Counted from the first letter of the stretch, positions 34,672-44,137 are shown. The stretch is 64,000 nt of DNA from Cribrihabitans_A pelagius (GCF_048820915.1 NZ_JBMERR010000009.1:62001-126000); one strand, 5' to 3'. Numbers and translations are program-made. Notes: generated by a model from the sequence alone, not told the origin.

Positions 34672-35682
34672 ATGACCGAGACGATGCGCGCCGTTGAAAT
34701 CACCCGGGCCGGCGGGCCCGAGGTGCTGCAGATGACCAGCCGCCCGCGGCCGGAGCCCGGCCACGGAGAGGTGCTGATCAAGATCGCCTATGCCGGCGTC
34801 AACCGCCCCGACGCGCTGCAGCGCGCGGGCGCCTATGACCCGCCCAAGGGCGCGAGCGACCTGCCGGGGCTGGAGGCCGCGGGCGAGATCGCGGCGGTGG
34901 GTGCGGGCGTTGCCGGGCTTGCCGCGGGCGACCGCGTCTGCGCGCTCTTGCCGGGCGGGGGCTATGCCGGCTACGCAGTGACCCCGGCGGCGCATTGCCT
35001 GCCGGTGCCCGAGGGCCTCAGCCTGAAACAGGCCGCCTGCCTGCCGGAGACCTTCTTCACCGTCTGGTCCAACGTTTTCACCCGCGGCGGTCTTAGGGCG
35101 GGGGAGCGCTTTCTGGTGCATGGCGGCTCGTCGGGTATTGGCACCACCGCAATCCAGCTGGCCAGCGCCTTTGGCGCGCGGGTCTTCACCACCGCCGGTT
35201 CGGCGGAGAAATGCGCCGCCTGCCTGAAACTGGGCGCCGAGCGCGCGATCAACTACCGCGAGGAGGATTTCGTCGAGGTTCTGAAGGCCGAGGGCGGCGC
35301 CGACCTGATTCTCGACATGGTGGGCGGCGGCTACATCCCGCGCAACATCCGGGCGCTGGCCGATGACGGGCGGATGGTGCATATCGCCTTCCTCTCCGGC
35401 CCCAAGGCCGAGCTGAACTTCGCCCAGATCATGGCCCGCCGCCTGACGGTGACCGGTTCCACCCTGCGCCCGCAAAGCGATCTCGCCAAGGCGCGCATCG
35501 CCGAGGACCTGCGCGAGAAGGTCTGGCCGCTGCTCGAGGCGGGCAAGGTGGCGCCGGTGATGGACAGCAGCTTCCCGCTGGAGGAGGCCGCGGCGGCCCA
35601 CGCTCGGATGGAGAGCTCCGGCCATATCGGCAAGATCGTTCTCGAGGTGGGTGGCGAGGCGCACGGCGCAGCGGGCGTTTGA
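34672..35682 (+). CDS. NAD(P)H-quinone oxidoreductase (zinc-free MDR family)
   Basis: The 336-residue protein lacks the zinc-binding Cys/His of alcohol dehydrogenases and has the quinone-oxidoreductase signatures IAYAGVNRPDALQRAGAY, LPETFFTVWSNVF and the cofactor motif VHGGSSGIGTTAIQLASAFG. It belongs to the QOR/PIG3 group that reduces quinones or enones with NADPH. AGGAGGAG precedes the ATG. The next gene converges. Confidence 0.92.
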   Translation: MTETMRAVEITRAGGPEVLQMTSRPRPEPGHGEVLIKIAYAGVNRPDALQRAGAYDPPKGASDLPGLEAAGEIAAVGAGVAGLAAGDRVCALLPGGGYAGYAVTPAAHCLPVPEGLSLKQAACLPETFFTVWSNVFTRGGLRAGERFLVHGGSSGIGTTAIQLASAFGARVFTTAGSAEKCAACLKLGAERAINYREEDFVEVLKAEGGADLILDMVGGGYIPRNIRALADDGRMVHIAFLSGPKAELNFAQIMARRLTVTGSTLRPQSDLAKARIAEDLREKVWPLLEAGKVAPVMDSSFPLEEAAAAHARMESSGHIGKIVLEVGGEAHGAAGV

Positions 35683-35718
35683 CCCTGCCGTAAGACGCCC
35701 CCGATGCGGCAGATACAG

Positions 35719-35744
35719 AAAAGGGCCGGCAGAAATGCCGGCCC
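35719..35744 (-). terminator. Terminator of the DUF2189 gene
   Basis: On the minus strand a perfect 9-bp stem GGGCCGGCA/TGCCGGCCC with loop TTTC precedes TTTT. Confidence 0.92.
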
Positions 35745-35773
35745 GATGTGCGTTGGGTCCGCAGCCAGGGCGG

Positions 35774-36631
35774 CTACTGCACCGCGCGCCGGTACAGATG
35801 CCAGGTCGCATGCCCCAGCACCGGCACCACGATGATCAGCCCGGCCAGGAAGGGGATCGCCCCCACCACCAGCGCCGTGCCCACTAGCACGCCCCAGGTC
35901 AGGCAGACCAGCGGGCTCTTGCGGATCACCTTCAGCGAGGTCGCCACCGCCACCGGCAGGCCGACATGGCGGTCCAGCAGCAGCGGGAAGGAGACCAGGC
36001 TCATCGCCAGCGCGGCAAAGGCAAAAACCGCCCCCACCGCCCCGCCGGTGATCGCCATGATCCAGCCCTCGCGGGTGGTCACCACGTCGCTTACGAAGCC
36101 CATGATAGAGGCCGGCGGTTCCGGCCCCAGGGTGCGGCTGTAGATCATGTCCGCCGCCACCAGCCAGGCAATGAACAGCCCGGCCAAGTAGAACCCCAGC
36201 ACCAGGATGGCGCCGAAGGCGGGCGAGCGCAGCACCGCCAGCGCATCCAGCCAGCGCGGCTCGAAACCGGCCTCGCGGCGCGACGACATCTCGTAAAGCC
36301 CGACCGCCGCCACCGGCCCCAGGATGGCGAAGCCCATGATCATGGGCACGATCAGCGGCAAGAGGTTCATCGACAGGCTCATCACCACCAGCGCAATGCC
36401 AATGAGCGGATAGAACAGCACCAGGAAGATTGCATCGCTGCGGCAGGCGGCGAAATCCTCCAGCCCGGCGGCCAGCGCATGCAGGATATCTTCCATATCC
36501 AGCTTGCGCGCCACTGGCATCTCGCTGACCTTGCTGCTGCCCATCTGGTCGACCGTCTGCCCCAGATGCTCCCGGGTGATCCCCGCGCTCTGCAGCAGCC
36601 AGCTGAGCGGGTTACCGATTGTCTTTGCCAT
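35774..36631 (-). CDS. DUF2189 domain-containing membrane protein
   Basis: The 285-residue protein has a 75-residue soluble N-terminus ending in DILHALAAGLEDFAACRSDA, then six hydrophobic helices, including the conserved LLPLIVPMIMGFAILGPVAA segment and SFPLLLDRHVGLPVAVATSL. These are the DUF2189 features; the function is unknown. The ATG at 36631 (MAKTIGNPLSWLL) is chosen because an earlier open stretch is rich in unlikely residues. Confidence 0.9.
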   Translation of the reverse strand: MAKTIGNPLSWLLQSAGITREHLGQTVDQMGSSKVSEMPVARKLDMEDILHALAAGLEDFAACRSDAIFLVLFYPLIGIALVVMSLSMNLLPLIVPMIMGFAILGPVAAVGLYEMSSRREAGFEPRWLDALAVLRSPAFGAILVLGFYLAGLFIAWLVAADMIYSRTLGPEPPASIMGFVSDVVTTREGWIMAITGGAVGAVFAFAALAMSLVSFPLLLDRHVGLPVAVATSLKVIRKSPLVCLTWGVLVGTALVVGAIPFLAGLIIVVPVLGHATWHLYRRAVQ

Positions 36632-36836
36632 GCTCAACATCCTCCTCACTAACATCACCGAAGTGCCGTTCTGGCGAGGCCGGGTGCGGCACATGGCGTT
36701 ATAATAGCACAAAACCGGGCAATGTGTGCTTCACGGACCATTTAAAGCCGCGCGCGGCGGCAAAGCGCCTTTCGGCGCAGGCCTCCGGCGGGAGCCCTTC
36801 GGGAAAGTGACTTGGGCCGGGGCGCCAAGGGAAGGC

Positions 36837-37490
36837 TCAGCGCAGCGGCTCCATCCGGGCATCTCTCAGCCTGCAATCCCGGCTCACATCCACTCCGCAG
36901 GTCACCGGCTCAAGCGTCTTCGACAGGCAGACCCGCGCCTCCTGGATGGCGCCGCCGCGGCAGGTGATGGTGAGGCCGTCGGCCCTGAGTGCCGGGTTAG
37001 CTTCCAGAAAGGCCTCCTCCACCACCGCGGCGGGCAGGGTTACCGGCTGCTCTAGGCGGCGGAACACCTCCGGGCGGCGGATCTTTTCGTATGCCGTGCG
37101 GGCAAGGGCAAAATACTGCGCTGCTTCCAGCCCCGAGCAGGTGCCGTGCTTCTTCCATTGGTGCCAGGCCAGCCCGCCGCTGCCCATGATGTCCGCCATC
37201 GCCGCCGTCATCGGCCGGCTGGGCGGCCGGGCGTTGCTGGCGCAGTAGCTGGGCCAGCCGCGGGCGTGCTGCGGCCAGAGCCCGTGCAGGGTCCAGCCGA
37301 AATCGCGGCGCGCCTCGCATTGCTCTGCCCCGCGCGCATCGCCCTCGCGCGCGCACCAGTTCGGCGACCAGCTCAGCGCCAGCACGTAATAGGCGAACGC
37401 TCCGGCCCGCTCCCCCTCGGCCGCCGGTCCGCTTGCCGTCGCGGCATATCCCGCCAGCGCCGCCGCGAGCGCCAGAAACAACTTGCGCAT
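36837..37490 (-). CDS. Secreted ribonuclease T2
   Basis: The 217-residue protein has a Sec signal peptide (MRKLFLALAAALAGYAATA). The two catalytic segments are FGWTLHGLWPQ (CAS-1) and WHQWKKHGTCSG (CAS-2), each with its catalytic His. About nine Cys can form disulfides in the periplasm or outside. RNase T2 degrades RNA through 2',3'-cyclic phosphates, which could feed the periplasmic or cytoplasmic nucleotide salvage enzymes. It is a single gene. Confidence 0.93.
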   Translation of the reverse strand: MRKLFLALAAALAGYAATASGPAAEGERAGAFAYYVLALSWSPNWCAREGDARGAEQCEARRDFGWTLHGLWPQHARGWPSYCASNARPPSRPMTAAMADIMGSGGLAWHQWKKHGTCSGLEAAQYFALARTAYEKIRRPEVFRRLEQPVTLPAAVVEEAFLEANPALRADGLTITCRGGAIQEARVCLSKTLEPVTCGVDVSRDCRLRDARMEPLR

Positions 37491-37620
37491 TGGCCTCTTT
37501 CCTTATGCGTCCAAGCTGACTATATAGGCGGGAAGTTCCCCGACAACGGAAACCAGACCCCGAAAGCCGGGGCAGCCTAATCCAGGCGGCGGGGAAGATG
37601 TGTTTTAAGGAGATGAGCGC

Positions 37621-38394
37621 ATGGCAAAACCGTTGATGGCCAAGGCGACCGCCGTGTGGCTGGTGGACAATACCACGATCAGCTTCAAGCAGATCGCCGA
37701 TTTCGTGGGCATGCACGAGCTGGAGATCCAGGGCATCGCCGACGGCGAGGTGGCCGTGGGTGTGAAAGGCTTCGACCCGGTTGCCAACAACCAGCTGACC
37801 CAGGACGAGATCAACAAGGCCGAGGCCAGCCCGGTGCACCGGCTGAAGCTGAAGTTCAACCCGGCAGCCGCCGGCGAGGAAAAGCGCCGCGGCCCGCGGT
37901 ACACCCCGCTCAGCAAGCGCCAGGACCGGCCGAACTCGATCCTTTGGCTGGTCAAGTTCCACCCCGAACTCAGCGACGGCCAGATCGCCAAGCTGGTCGG
38001 CACCACCAAGCCGACGATTCAGTCGATCCGCGAGCGCACCCATTGGAATATCGCCAATATGCAGCCGATCGACCCGGTGGCGCTGGGTCTGTGCAAGCAG
38101 ACCGAGCTTGACGCCGCGGTGCAGAAGGCGGCCGCCAAGAAAGCAGCCGAAGGCGGCGTGATGAGCGACGACGAGCGCCGCAAGCTGGTTTCCACCGAGC
38201 AGTCGCTGGAGATGGAAGCCGAGCCCAAGATCCCCTCCGCCATCGAGGGTCTGGAAAGCTTCACCCTGGGCGGCGGGCGCAGCGAGGAAAAGAAGGAAGA
38301 GACGCCGCTCGATGCGGACAGCTTCTTCAACCTGCCCTCCGGCGGCAGCGACGAGGACGACGAGGAAGAGGACGAGGACAGCAGCCAGCGCTGA
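37621..38394 (+). CDS. DUF1013 protein, TrcR-type cell-cycle transcriptional regulator
   Basis: The 257-residue protein starts MAKPLMAKATAVWLVDNTTI and contains two helix-turn-helix-like segments (FKQIADFVGMHELEIQGIAD and SDGQIAKLVGTTKPTIQSIR) around a basic linker. A strongly acidic C-terminal tail (SDEDDEEEDEDSS) follows. DUF1013 proteins are conserved in alphaproteobacteria and are named TrcR in some annotations; that name is recalled, not derived here. TTAAGGAGA precedes the ATG. A long terminator follows the gene. Confidence 0.85.
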   Translation: MAKPLMAKATAVWLVDNTTISFKQIADFVGMHELEIQGIADGEVAVGVKGFDPVANNQLTQDEINKAEASPVHRLKLKFNPAAAGEEKRRGPRYTPLSKRQDRPNSILWLVKFHPELSDGQIAKLVGTTKPTIQSIRERTHWNIANMQPIDPVALGLCKQTELDAAVQKAAAKKAAEGGVMSDDERRKLVSTEQSLEMEAEPKIPSAIEGLESFTLGGGRSEEKKEETPLDADSFFNLPSGGSDEDDEEEDEDSSQR

Positions 38395-38479
38395 CCCCTC
38401 AGGCCTCCCTTGCTCCCAGGCCTCTGACTGACGGGTCCGGCGCGGGCGCGGGACGGCATCACACGCTTTAAAGTCACTT

Positions 38480-38519
38480 AAAAAGCCGCAGATCCTGAGC
38501 TCAGGGCCTGCGGCTTTTT
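38480..38519 (+). terminator. Terminator of the DUF1013 gene
   Basis: A long near-perfect hairpin: AAAAAGCCGCAG pairs with CTGCGGCTTTTT and the inner CCTGAGCTCAGG is itself palindromic. Symmetric A and T tracts would let it work in both directions. Confidence 0.93.
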
Positions 38520-38744
38520 ATGTTAGCCTGCCGGGGCGGAGCCAGTTTCCACGGCCTCCGCCTGCGCCTTGGGCGCTGTGCTCCGGTTTTGGCTGCCGTG
38601 TTCCGGGCGGCTGCAACCGGCGGCGTCCTCCGGCAGCAGCCTGTCCGGAGGCGGCGGGCCGCGCGGCGGTGGCGCATCTGTGTTTGTGAGTGGCCAGCTG
38701 GCGGCGGGGGCAAGGCCAGCGGGGGGTATGGCAGGAGTGTCACC

Positions 38745-40898
38745 ATGGTATGCGTTTTGGCGCCTGCAGCGGATTCCCGCTGCGGAACGGATCGCGGCAG
38801 CCTTGCAGGGATGCCGGATCCGCAGTTTTCCCAAGTACTGGTGGCGCGGCTGGCCCGGCTGCTGCGCGCCGATCTGGTGGCGGTGGCGGAATGCAGCCGC
38901 CCGGGCTGGATGCGGGTGGTTGCAGGCTGCTTCGACGGGCTGCCGCTGCAGGACTTCGACTACGAGAACCGCTTCACCCCTTGCCGCGAAGTGATGCACC
39001 TCGCCCGGCCGCTGGTGCTGCCCGGCGAGGTGCAGCAACGCTTTCCGCAGGACAGGATGCTGCTGGCCGAAGACATCCAGAGCTACGCGGGCCTGCCGCT
39101 TCTTTTGCCGGAGGGCGGCGTTGCCGGGGTGTTGCACGCCGCCTGGCGCCGCGACACGGGAGCGGCGCTCGCTGCGCGCGCACTTGCAGCCATGGGGCCA
39201 TATGCGGTGCGGCTGGCCGCGGGGCTTGCGGAGCGGCGGCGCGGATGCGTGCTGGCGGATCTGGCCCGCGGCCCCAGCGGAGCCGGGCCGCAGGCGGCGT
39301 TGCGCTGGCTGGCGGCGCAGCTGCAGGCCGCCTCCGGCGCCCGCGCCGCGGTGATCGCGGCTGAAGCGCCGGAAGAGCCCGGCGAGCTGCAGGTTCTCGC
39401 CTTCTGCCTCGATGGTGCCCGGCAACCGGCCGCGGAAGGCGCCGTGGTGCCCCGGGAACTGGCCGATGGCCCGCCAGGGCCGCCAGCCGCGCCTCTGCGC
39501 GGCCTGCTGCCCCCGGCCGCCGGCGGCCTGGAGGGCGGCGGCTCAGCTCCCATTGCGTATTCCCGATGCCAGGCGCTGCGCAACCGGCGCGGCACTCTGA
39601 TGGGATGCTTCGTGCTTTTGGATGGGACGCCGCTCCCGCCTCTGGGCGCCGCGCTGGGCGAGGCCTTTACCAGCCAGATTCAGCGCGAGCTGCGCCGCCT
39701 GCGCGCCCGGGCGCTGCGGCGTCTGCGGCGGCAGGCGCGCCAGCAGGCAGAGAAGAGCGCAAGTCTCGCCCGGCTGGCGGGCGGCATTGCCCATGATTTC
39801 AACTATGCGCTCGCCGCCATGCAGGGCCAGGCCGAATTGGCGCTGGCGCATTTCGGCCTGGATGGCAGCCGCCATCCGGCCGCGGCGCAGGTGCTGCTGC
39901 TGGAGCAGGGGGTGCGCGCCTCGGCCGCACTGCTGCGCCCCCTCCTGGACTATGCCGGCGGCCCCCGGCCCCCGGCGCACGGGCAGGCGCTCTGCGACCT
40001 GAACACCGAGGTGCAGGCCGCCGCCGGGATGCTGGATGCTGGCTGTGCCGCGCCGGTGCCGCTGCAGCTGGACTTGAGCGCAGCGCCGCTGCCGCTGCGG
40101 GGCGATGCGGCGCAGCTGCGCCAGCTGGTGCTGAACCTCTTGCAAAACGCCGCCGAGGCGCGGCTGCCGGACCCGAACGGACCCGCGGCCCGCGGCATCC
40201 AGCTGGCCACCGCCCGCGCCAGCCCCTGCGCATCCGAACGGGCCGCCATGCTGAACGGCAATCTTTTGCCTTCCGGCCCCTGCACCGCGCTCGAGCTGCG
40301 GGACAGCGGCACTGGCATGGCCAGCGAGACCCTGGGGCGGATATTCGACCCCTTCTTTTCCACCCGCCCTGGCCGCCGCGGTCTGGGGCTGGCCGCCGCG
40401 ATGGGCATCCTGCGTCGCCACGGCGGCGCGGTGGCGGTGGAGAGCGCCTTGGGGCAGGGCAGCTGCTTCCGGCTCTACTTCCCGCTGGCTGAAAACGCTG
40501 CCCGCGGCGCTGTGGCTGCCTCAGCGCGCAATCCGGCCGCCGCGGCGCCGCGGCGCATTCTGGTGGTGGATGACGAGGACACCGTCTGCCGCGCCGTGGC
40601 CGGGCTATTGCGCCTCAAGGGCTGCACGGTGGAGCTGGCGGACAGCCGGGAAGCGGCGCTTGAGGTGTTGCGCCGCGGCGCGCCGCTCAGCGGCGCGGTG
40701 ATCGGCATGAACTTGGCGGGCCACTGCGGCTGGGCCACGCTTGCGTCCTTGCGGGCGTTGCAGCCGGGCCTGGCTTGCGTGATGATGAGCGGCTTTGCGG
40801 TCAGCGCCGCCGCGGCGGGCTATCCCGAACTTTCCGGCGTCGAGGTGCTGGACAAGCCTTTCTGCAAGGAACAGCTCTACCGTGCAGTGCTGCGCTGA
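38745..40898 (+). CDS. Hybrid sensor histidine kinase with a receiver lacking the phospho-acceptor Asp
   Basis: The 717-residue protein has an N-terminal GAF-like domain (about 20-160), a second variable sensor part, and a CckA/NtrB-like kinase core. The core shows the H box LAGGIAHDFNYALAAM (His350), the N box LVLNLLQNAAEA, DSGTGM and FDPFFSTRPGRRGLGLAAAMG. The C-terminal receiver (605-715) keeps the acidic pair (VVDDED, Asp609/610) and the Lys (VLDKPF, Lys704), but the phospho-acceptor position reads VIGMNLAG with Gly654 (codon GGC at 40704). It therefore cannot be phosphorylated normally. I chose the ATG at 38745 with AGGAG seven bases upstream; ATG 38811 is possible. Confidence 0.85.
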   Translation: MVCVLAPAADSRCGTDRGSLAGMPDPQFSQVLVARLARLLRADLVAVAECSRPGWMRVVAGCFDGLPLQDFDYENRFTPCREVMHLARPLVLPGEVQQRFPQDRMLLAEDIQSYAGLPLLLPEGGVAGVLHAAWRRDTGAALAARALAAMGPYAVRLAAGLAERRRGCVLADLARGPSGAGPQAALRWLAAQLQAASGARAAVIAAEAPEEPGELQVLAFCLDGARQPAAEGAVVPRELADGPPGPPAAPLRGLLPPAAGGLEGGGSAPIAYSRCQALRNRRGTLMGCFVLLDGTPLPPLGAALGEAFTSQIQRELRRLRARALRRLRRQARQQAEKSASLARLAGGIAHDFNYALAAMQGQAELALAHFGLDGSRHPAAAQVLLLEQGVRASAALLRPLLDYAGGPRPPAHGQALCDLNTEVQAAAGMLDAGCAAPVPLQLDLSAAPLPLRGDAAQLRQLVLNLLQNAAEARLPDPNGPAARGIQLATARASPCASERAAMLNGNLLPSGPCTALELRDSGTGMASETLGRIFDPFFSTRPGRRGLGLAAAMGILRRHGGAVAVESALGQGSCFRLYFPLAENAARGAVAASARNPAAAAPRRILVVDDEDTVCRAVAGLLRLKGCTVELADSREAALEVLRRGAPLSGAVIGMNLAGHCGWATLASLRALQPGLACVMMSGFAVSAAAAGYPELSGVEVLDKPFCKEQLYRAVLR

Positions 40899-40930
40899 CC
40901 GGGCGCGCGCGCCGCTGCAGCCCGAGGGCG

Positions 40931-40975
40931 CCGGAAAACGCGCGTTTTCCGGCCAAAATTCCGTGCCGGAATTTT
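40931..40975. repeat. Two tandem palindromes between convergent kinase and recR genes
   Basis: A 22-base perfect palindrome (CCGGAAAACGC and its complement, 40931-40952) is followed by AAAATTCCG-TGC-CGGAATTTT (40955-40975). The second ends in T on both strands and could terminate both genes. Confidence 0.85.
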
Positions 40976-40993
40976 GCGCCGCCTGCCGCGCCG

Positions 40994-41593
40994 CTAGATT
41001 TCCTTGCGCGCCCTCAGCGCGGCCGAGATAGTGCCGTCGTCGAGATAATCCAGCTCGCCGCCGATCGGCACTCCCTGCGCCAGCGAGGTGAGCCGGACCT
41101 GGCCCTGCAGCTGGTCGGCGATGTAATGCGCCGTGGTCTGGCCCTCGATCGTGGCATTGAGCGCCAGGATCACTTCGCGCACCGCCTCAGCACCAACCCG
41201 GTCCACCAGCCGGGGGATGCGCAGCTCCTCCGGGCCGACGGCATCCAGTGCGGACAAAGTGCCGCCAAGCACATGGTAGCGGCCCTTGAACACGCCCGCG
41301 CGCTCCATCGCCCAGAGGTCGGCGACATCCTCCACCACGCATAATTCGCCATTGGCGCGCGCTTCGTCCTGGCAGATCGGGCAGATGTCATCGGTACCCA
41401 CGTTGCCGCAGTTGAGGCACTCGCGGGCGCTGGCGGCAACCTCTCCCATCACGTCGGCCAGCGGCGTCAGCAGAAGCGCGCGCTTGCGGATCAGATGCAG
41501 CACCGCCCGGCGTGCCGAGCGCGGCCCCAGCCCCGGCAGTTTGGCCATCAGGGCAATCAGGGTCTCGATCTCGCCGGTGGGATTGTCGTTCAT
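40994..41593 (-). CDS. recR: Recombination protein RecR
   Basis: The 199-residue protein has the helix-hairpin-helix LPGLGPRSARRAVLHLI at the N-terminus, a four-Cys zinc finger (CLNCGNVGTDDICPIC) and a Toprim domain (LCVVEDVADLWAMERAG, then YHVLGG). RecR works with RecF and RecO to load RecA at single-strand gaps. It is the last gene of the dnaX-ybaB-recR group, about 200 bases after ybaB. Confidence 0.97.
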   Translation of the reverse strand: MNDNPTGEIETLIALMAKLPGLGPRSARRAVLHLIRKRALLLTPLADVMGEVAASARECLNCGNVGTDDICPICQDEARANGELCVVEDVADLWAMERAGVFKGRYHVLGGTLSALDAVGPEELRIPRLVDRVGAEAVREVILALNATIEGQTTAHYIADQLQGQVRLTSLAQGVPIGGELDYLDDGTISAALRARKEI

Positions 41594-41802
41594 CGCTCGG
41601 GACCTTTCCTTGCCGTCTCATATAGGCGGGCCCGTGCAGGGGAGCGCAAGGCCGCGGCAATAAAATGTGCGGGGTTTGTTTGCGGCTTGCGGGCGGGCAA
41701 TGCGCGGCGGCACGGCAGCCGTGCGCAGGGCTGCGGCCGGGGCCGGACAGAGAAAAGGCGGCCCGCGGCCGCCTCATCCGTCGCGTGTGAAGCAAGGAGG
41801 GC

Positions 41803-42147
41803 TCAGAACGGCAGCTTGATGTCCTTGGGCAGGCCCATGCTTTCGGTCAGCTTGGTCATCTCTTCCTGCGCTTTTTCGGCTGCCTTGGCCTGGGCGTCCT
41901 TGATCGCGGCGAGGATCAGGTCCTCGACCACTTCCTTGTCGTCGCCGTTGAAGATCGACGGGTCGATGTCCAGCGCCTTCAGGTCGCCCTTGGCCGAGGC
42001 GGTGGCCTTCACCAGCCCGGTGCCCGCTTCGCCGGTGACCATCACGTTGTGCAGCTCTTCCTGCATTTCCGCCATCTTGGACTGCAGCTCCTGCGCCGAT
42101 TTCATCATCTTGGCCATGTCGCCAAGACCGCCGAGGCCTTTGAACAT
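41803..42147 (-). CDS. YbaB/EbfC family nucleoid-associated protein
   Basis: The 114-residue protein MFKGLGGLGDMAKMMKSAQE has the YbaB helix-strand-helix core with KMAEMQEELHNVMVTGEAG and the C-terminal LTESMGLPKDIKLPF. It forms DNA-binding dimers. It lies between dnaX and recR, the conserved bacterial order. The ATG at 42147 is selected; the upstream open stretch is the dnaX 3' region in another frame. Confidence 0.96.
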   Translation of the reverse strand: MFKGLGGLGDMAKMMKSAQELQSKMAEMQEELHNVMVTGEAGTGLVKATASAKGDLKALDIDPSIFNGDDKEVVEDLILAAIKDAQAKAAEKAQEEMTKLTESMGLPKDIKLPF

Positions 42148-42298
42148 CTGTCTTCTCCTAGGATTCCGGTTTGCAGCGTAGATACGGGCGCCACCGGCCT
42201 CAGACAAGGGGCGAGGCCGGGGCAGGGCGGGTTTTCCACCGCCCCTGGAGCGCGGGCCGGGACATTTACCGGGCCGGAGCGGGGCGGCGGCGGGGCGG

Positions 42299-44137
42299 TC
42301 AGCCGTCCTCGAACGGGTCCCACTCGTCTTCAACCTCGGGCAGCGCTTCGGCCGCGGCGCCGGCCGCGAGCTCCTCGGCGGTGCGTATTTGCTTGATCTT
42401 CGCTTTCGGGAAGGTTTCCAGCACCGCCTGCACCAGCGGGTGCGCGCTGGCCTTCTGCCGCAGGGCGTTTTCCTCCGCGTCGCGCACCTCGGCAATTGTC
42501 GGCGCGTCGCCGTCGGGCGCGATGGTCACTACCCAGCGGCTGCCGGTCCAGTTCTGCAGGGCGGTGCCCAGACGCGCCGCGAGGTCGCGCGGTGCCTGCA
42601 GGGCGGGGGTGAACTCGATCCGGCCCGGCTGGTAGGAGACCAGCCGCACACCGGTTTCCACCTCCACCAGCAGCTTCACGTCGCGGTTGCTGCGGATCAG
42701 CTCGACCACATGCTCAAATGACGGGTATCGCGCGAGGGCCGAACTCGCGCGGGGCGCCAGCGCCGCCGCCTGGCCCGCGCCGCCTGCGGATGCTCTGGTC
42801 TGGCCCGGTGCGGCCCCCATGGGCGCGCCCTGCGGCGGGGCCGAGGCTCCGCCGCCCCCGCCCGCCGCAGGCGCGCCCATGCTCTGCACGGGCATCCCGC
42901 CATTTCCGCCCGGACCGCCATTCGGAGGCGGCGGGGTCGTGTCCTGCAGCTTGCGGATCAGCTCCTCGGGGGAGGGCAGGTCGGCGACATGGGTGAGCCG
43001 GATCACTGCCATCTCCGCGGCCATAATGGAATTCGGCGCGGCGGCCACTTCCTCCAGCGCCTTCAGGAGCATCTGCCACATGCGGGTGAGCACCCGCATC
43101 GGCAGGTTCTGGGCCATTGTCTGGCCGCGGGCGCGCTCGTCGGGGCTGACGGTGGGGTCCTCTGCGGCTTCGGGGGTGATTTTCACGACCGAGACCCAAT
43201 GGGTGATCTCGGCGAGGTCGCGCAGCACCGCCAGCGGATCGGCGCCCTCGGCATATTGGCCGGAAAGCTCGGTCAGCGCCCCCGCCGCGTCGCCCTTCAG
43301 GATCATGTCCATCAGGTCCAGCACCCGGCCGCGGTCGGCAAGGCCGAGCATGGCGCGGACCTGCTCGGCCGTGGTTTCCCCGGCACCGTGGGAGATCGCC
43401 TGATCCAAGAGCGAGGTCGCATCGCGGGCCGAACCTTCGGCGGCGCGGGTGATCAGCGCCAGCGCGTCATCGGCGATCTCAGCGCGCTCGGCAGCGGCAA
43501 TCCGGCGCAGGAGGGCAATCATCACCTCCGGCTCGATCCGGCGCAGATCGAAGCGCTGGCAGCGCGACAGCACGGTGACCGGCACCTTGCGGATCTCGGT
43601 GGTGGCGAAGATGAACTTCACATGCGCCGGCGGTTCTTCCAGCGTCTTCAACAGCGCGTTGAAGGCGGAGGTCGACAGCATGTGGACCTCGTCAATGATG
43701 TAGATCTTGTATCGCGCCGAGGCCGCCCGGTACTGCACCGAATCGATGATCTCGCGGATGTCGTTCACGCCGGTGCGCGAGGCCGCGTCCATCTCCATCA
43801 CATCGACGTGGCGGCCTTCCATGATCGCCACGCAATGCTCGCATTTGCCGCAGGGCTCGGTGGTGGGGCCGCCGGTGCCATCCTCGCCAATGCAGTTCAT
43901 GCCCTTGGCGATGATCCGCGCGGTGGTGGTTTTCCCGGTGCCGCGGATGCCGGTCATGATGAAGGCCTGGGCGATGCGGTCGGCGGCAAAGGCGTTCTTC
44001 AGCGTGCGCACCATCGCGTCCTGGCCGACCAGGTCGGCAAAGGTCTCGGGGCGGTATTTGCGGGCCAGAACCTGATAGGGGGATTGGCCGGTTTCGCCGC
44101 CGGTGCCGCCGGGGGCGGCGCTGGGTGTGTCGCTCAT
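42299..44137 (-). CDS. dnaX: DNA polymerase III subunits gamma/tau
   Basis: The 612-residue protein has the AAA+ clamp-loader module: Walker A GIRGTGKTTTAR near residue 65, the zinc-binding CGKCEHC with an upstream Cys, Walker B IIDEVHMLS, and sensor SRCQRFDLRRI. Domain III (about 240-385) follows. Then comes a Pro/Gly/Ala-rich linker (about 400-480) and a C-terminal domain that binds the polymerase alpha subunit, ending EVEDEWDPFEDG. It loads the sliding clamp at the fork. I saw no obvious slippery heptamer for a short gamma form. Confidence 0.96.
   Translation of the reverse strand: MSDTPSAAPGGTGGETGQSPYQVLARKYRPETFADLVGQDAMVRTLKNAFAADRIAQAFIMTGIRGTGKTTTARIIAKGMNCIGEDGTGGPTTEPCGKCEHCVAIMEGRHVDVMEMDAASRTGVNDIREIIDSVQYRAASARYKIYIIDEVHMLSTSAFNALLKTLEEPPAHVKFIFATTEIRKVPVTVLSRCQRFDLRRIEPEVMIALLRRIAAAERAEIADDALALITRAAEGSARDATSLLDQAISHGAGETTAEQVRAMLGLADRGRVLDLMDMILKGDAAGALTELSGQYAEGADPLAVLRDLAEITHWVSVVKITPEAAEDPTVSPDERARGQTMAQNLPMRVLTRMWQMLLKALEEVAAAPNSIMAAEMAVIRLTHVADLPSPEELIRKLQDTTPPPPNGGPGGNGGMPVQSMGAPAAGGGGGASAPPQGAPMGAAPGQTRASAGGAGQAAALAPRASSALARYPSFEHVVELIRSNRDVKLLVEVETGVRLVSYQPGRIEFTPALQAPRDLAARLGTALQNWTGSRWVVTIAPDGDAPTIAEVRDAEENALRQKASAHPLVQAVLETFPKAKIKQIRTAEELAAGAAAEALPEVEDEWDPFEDG

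Noticed and set aside
42299..44137. Programmed frameshift in dnaX giving a separate gamma subunit
   Set aside because: No A-rich slippery heptamer with a following hairpin was seen in the expected region; the Pro/Gly-rich linker is continuous.
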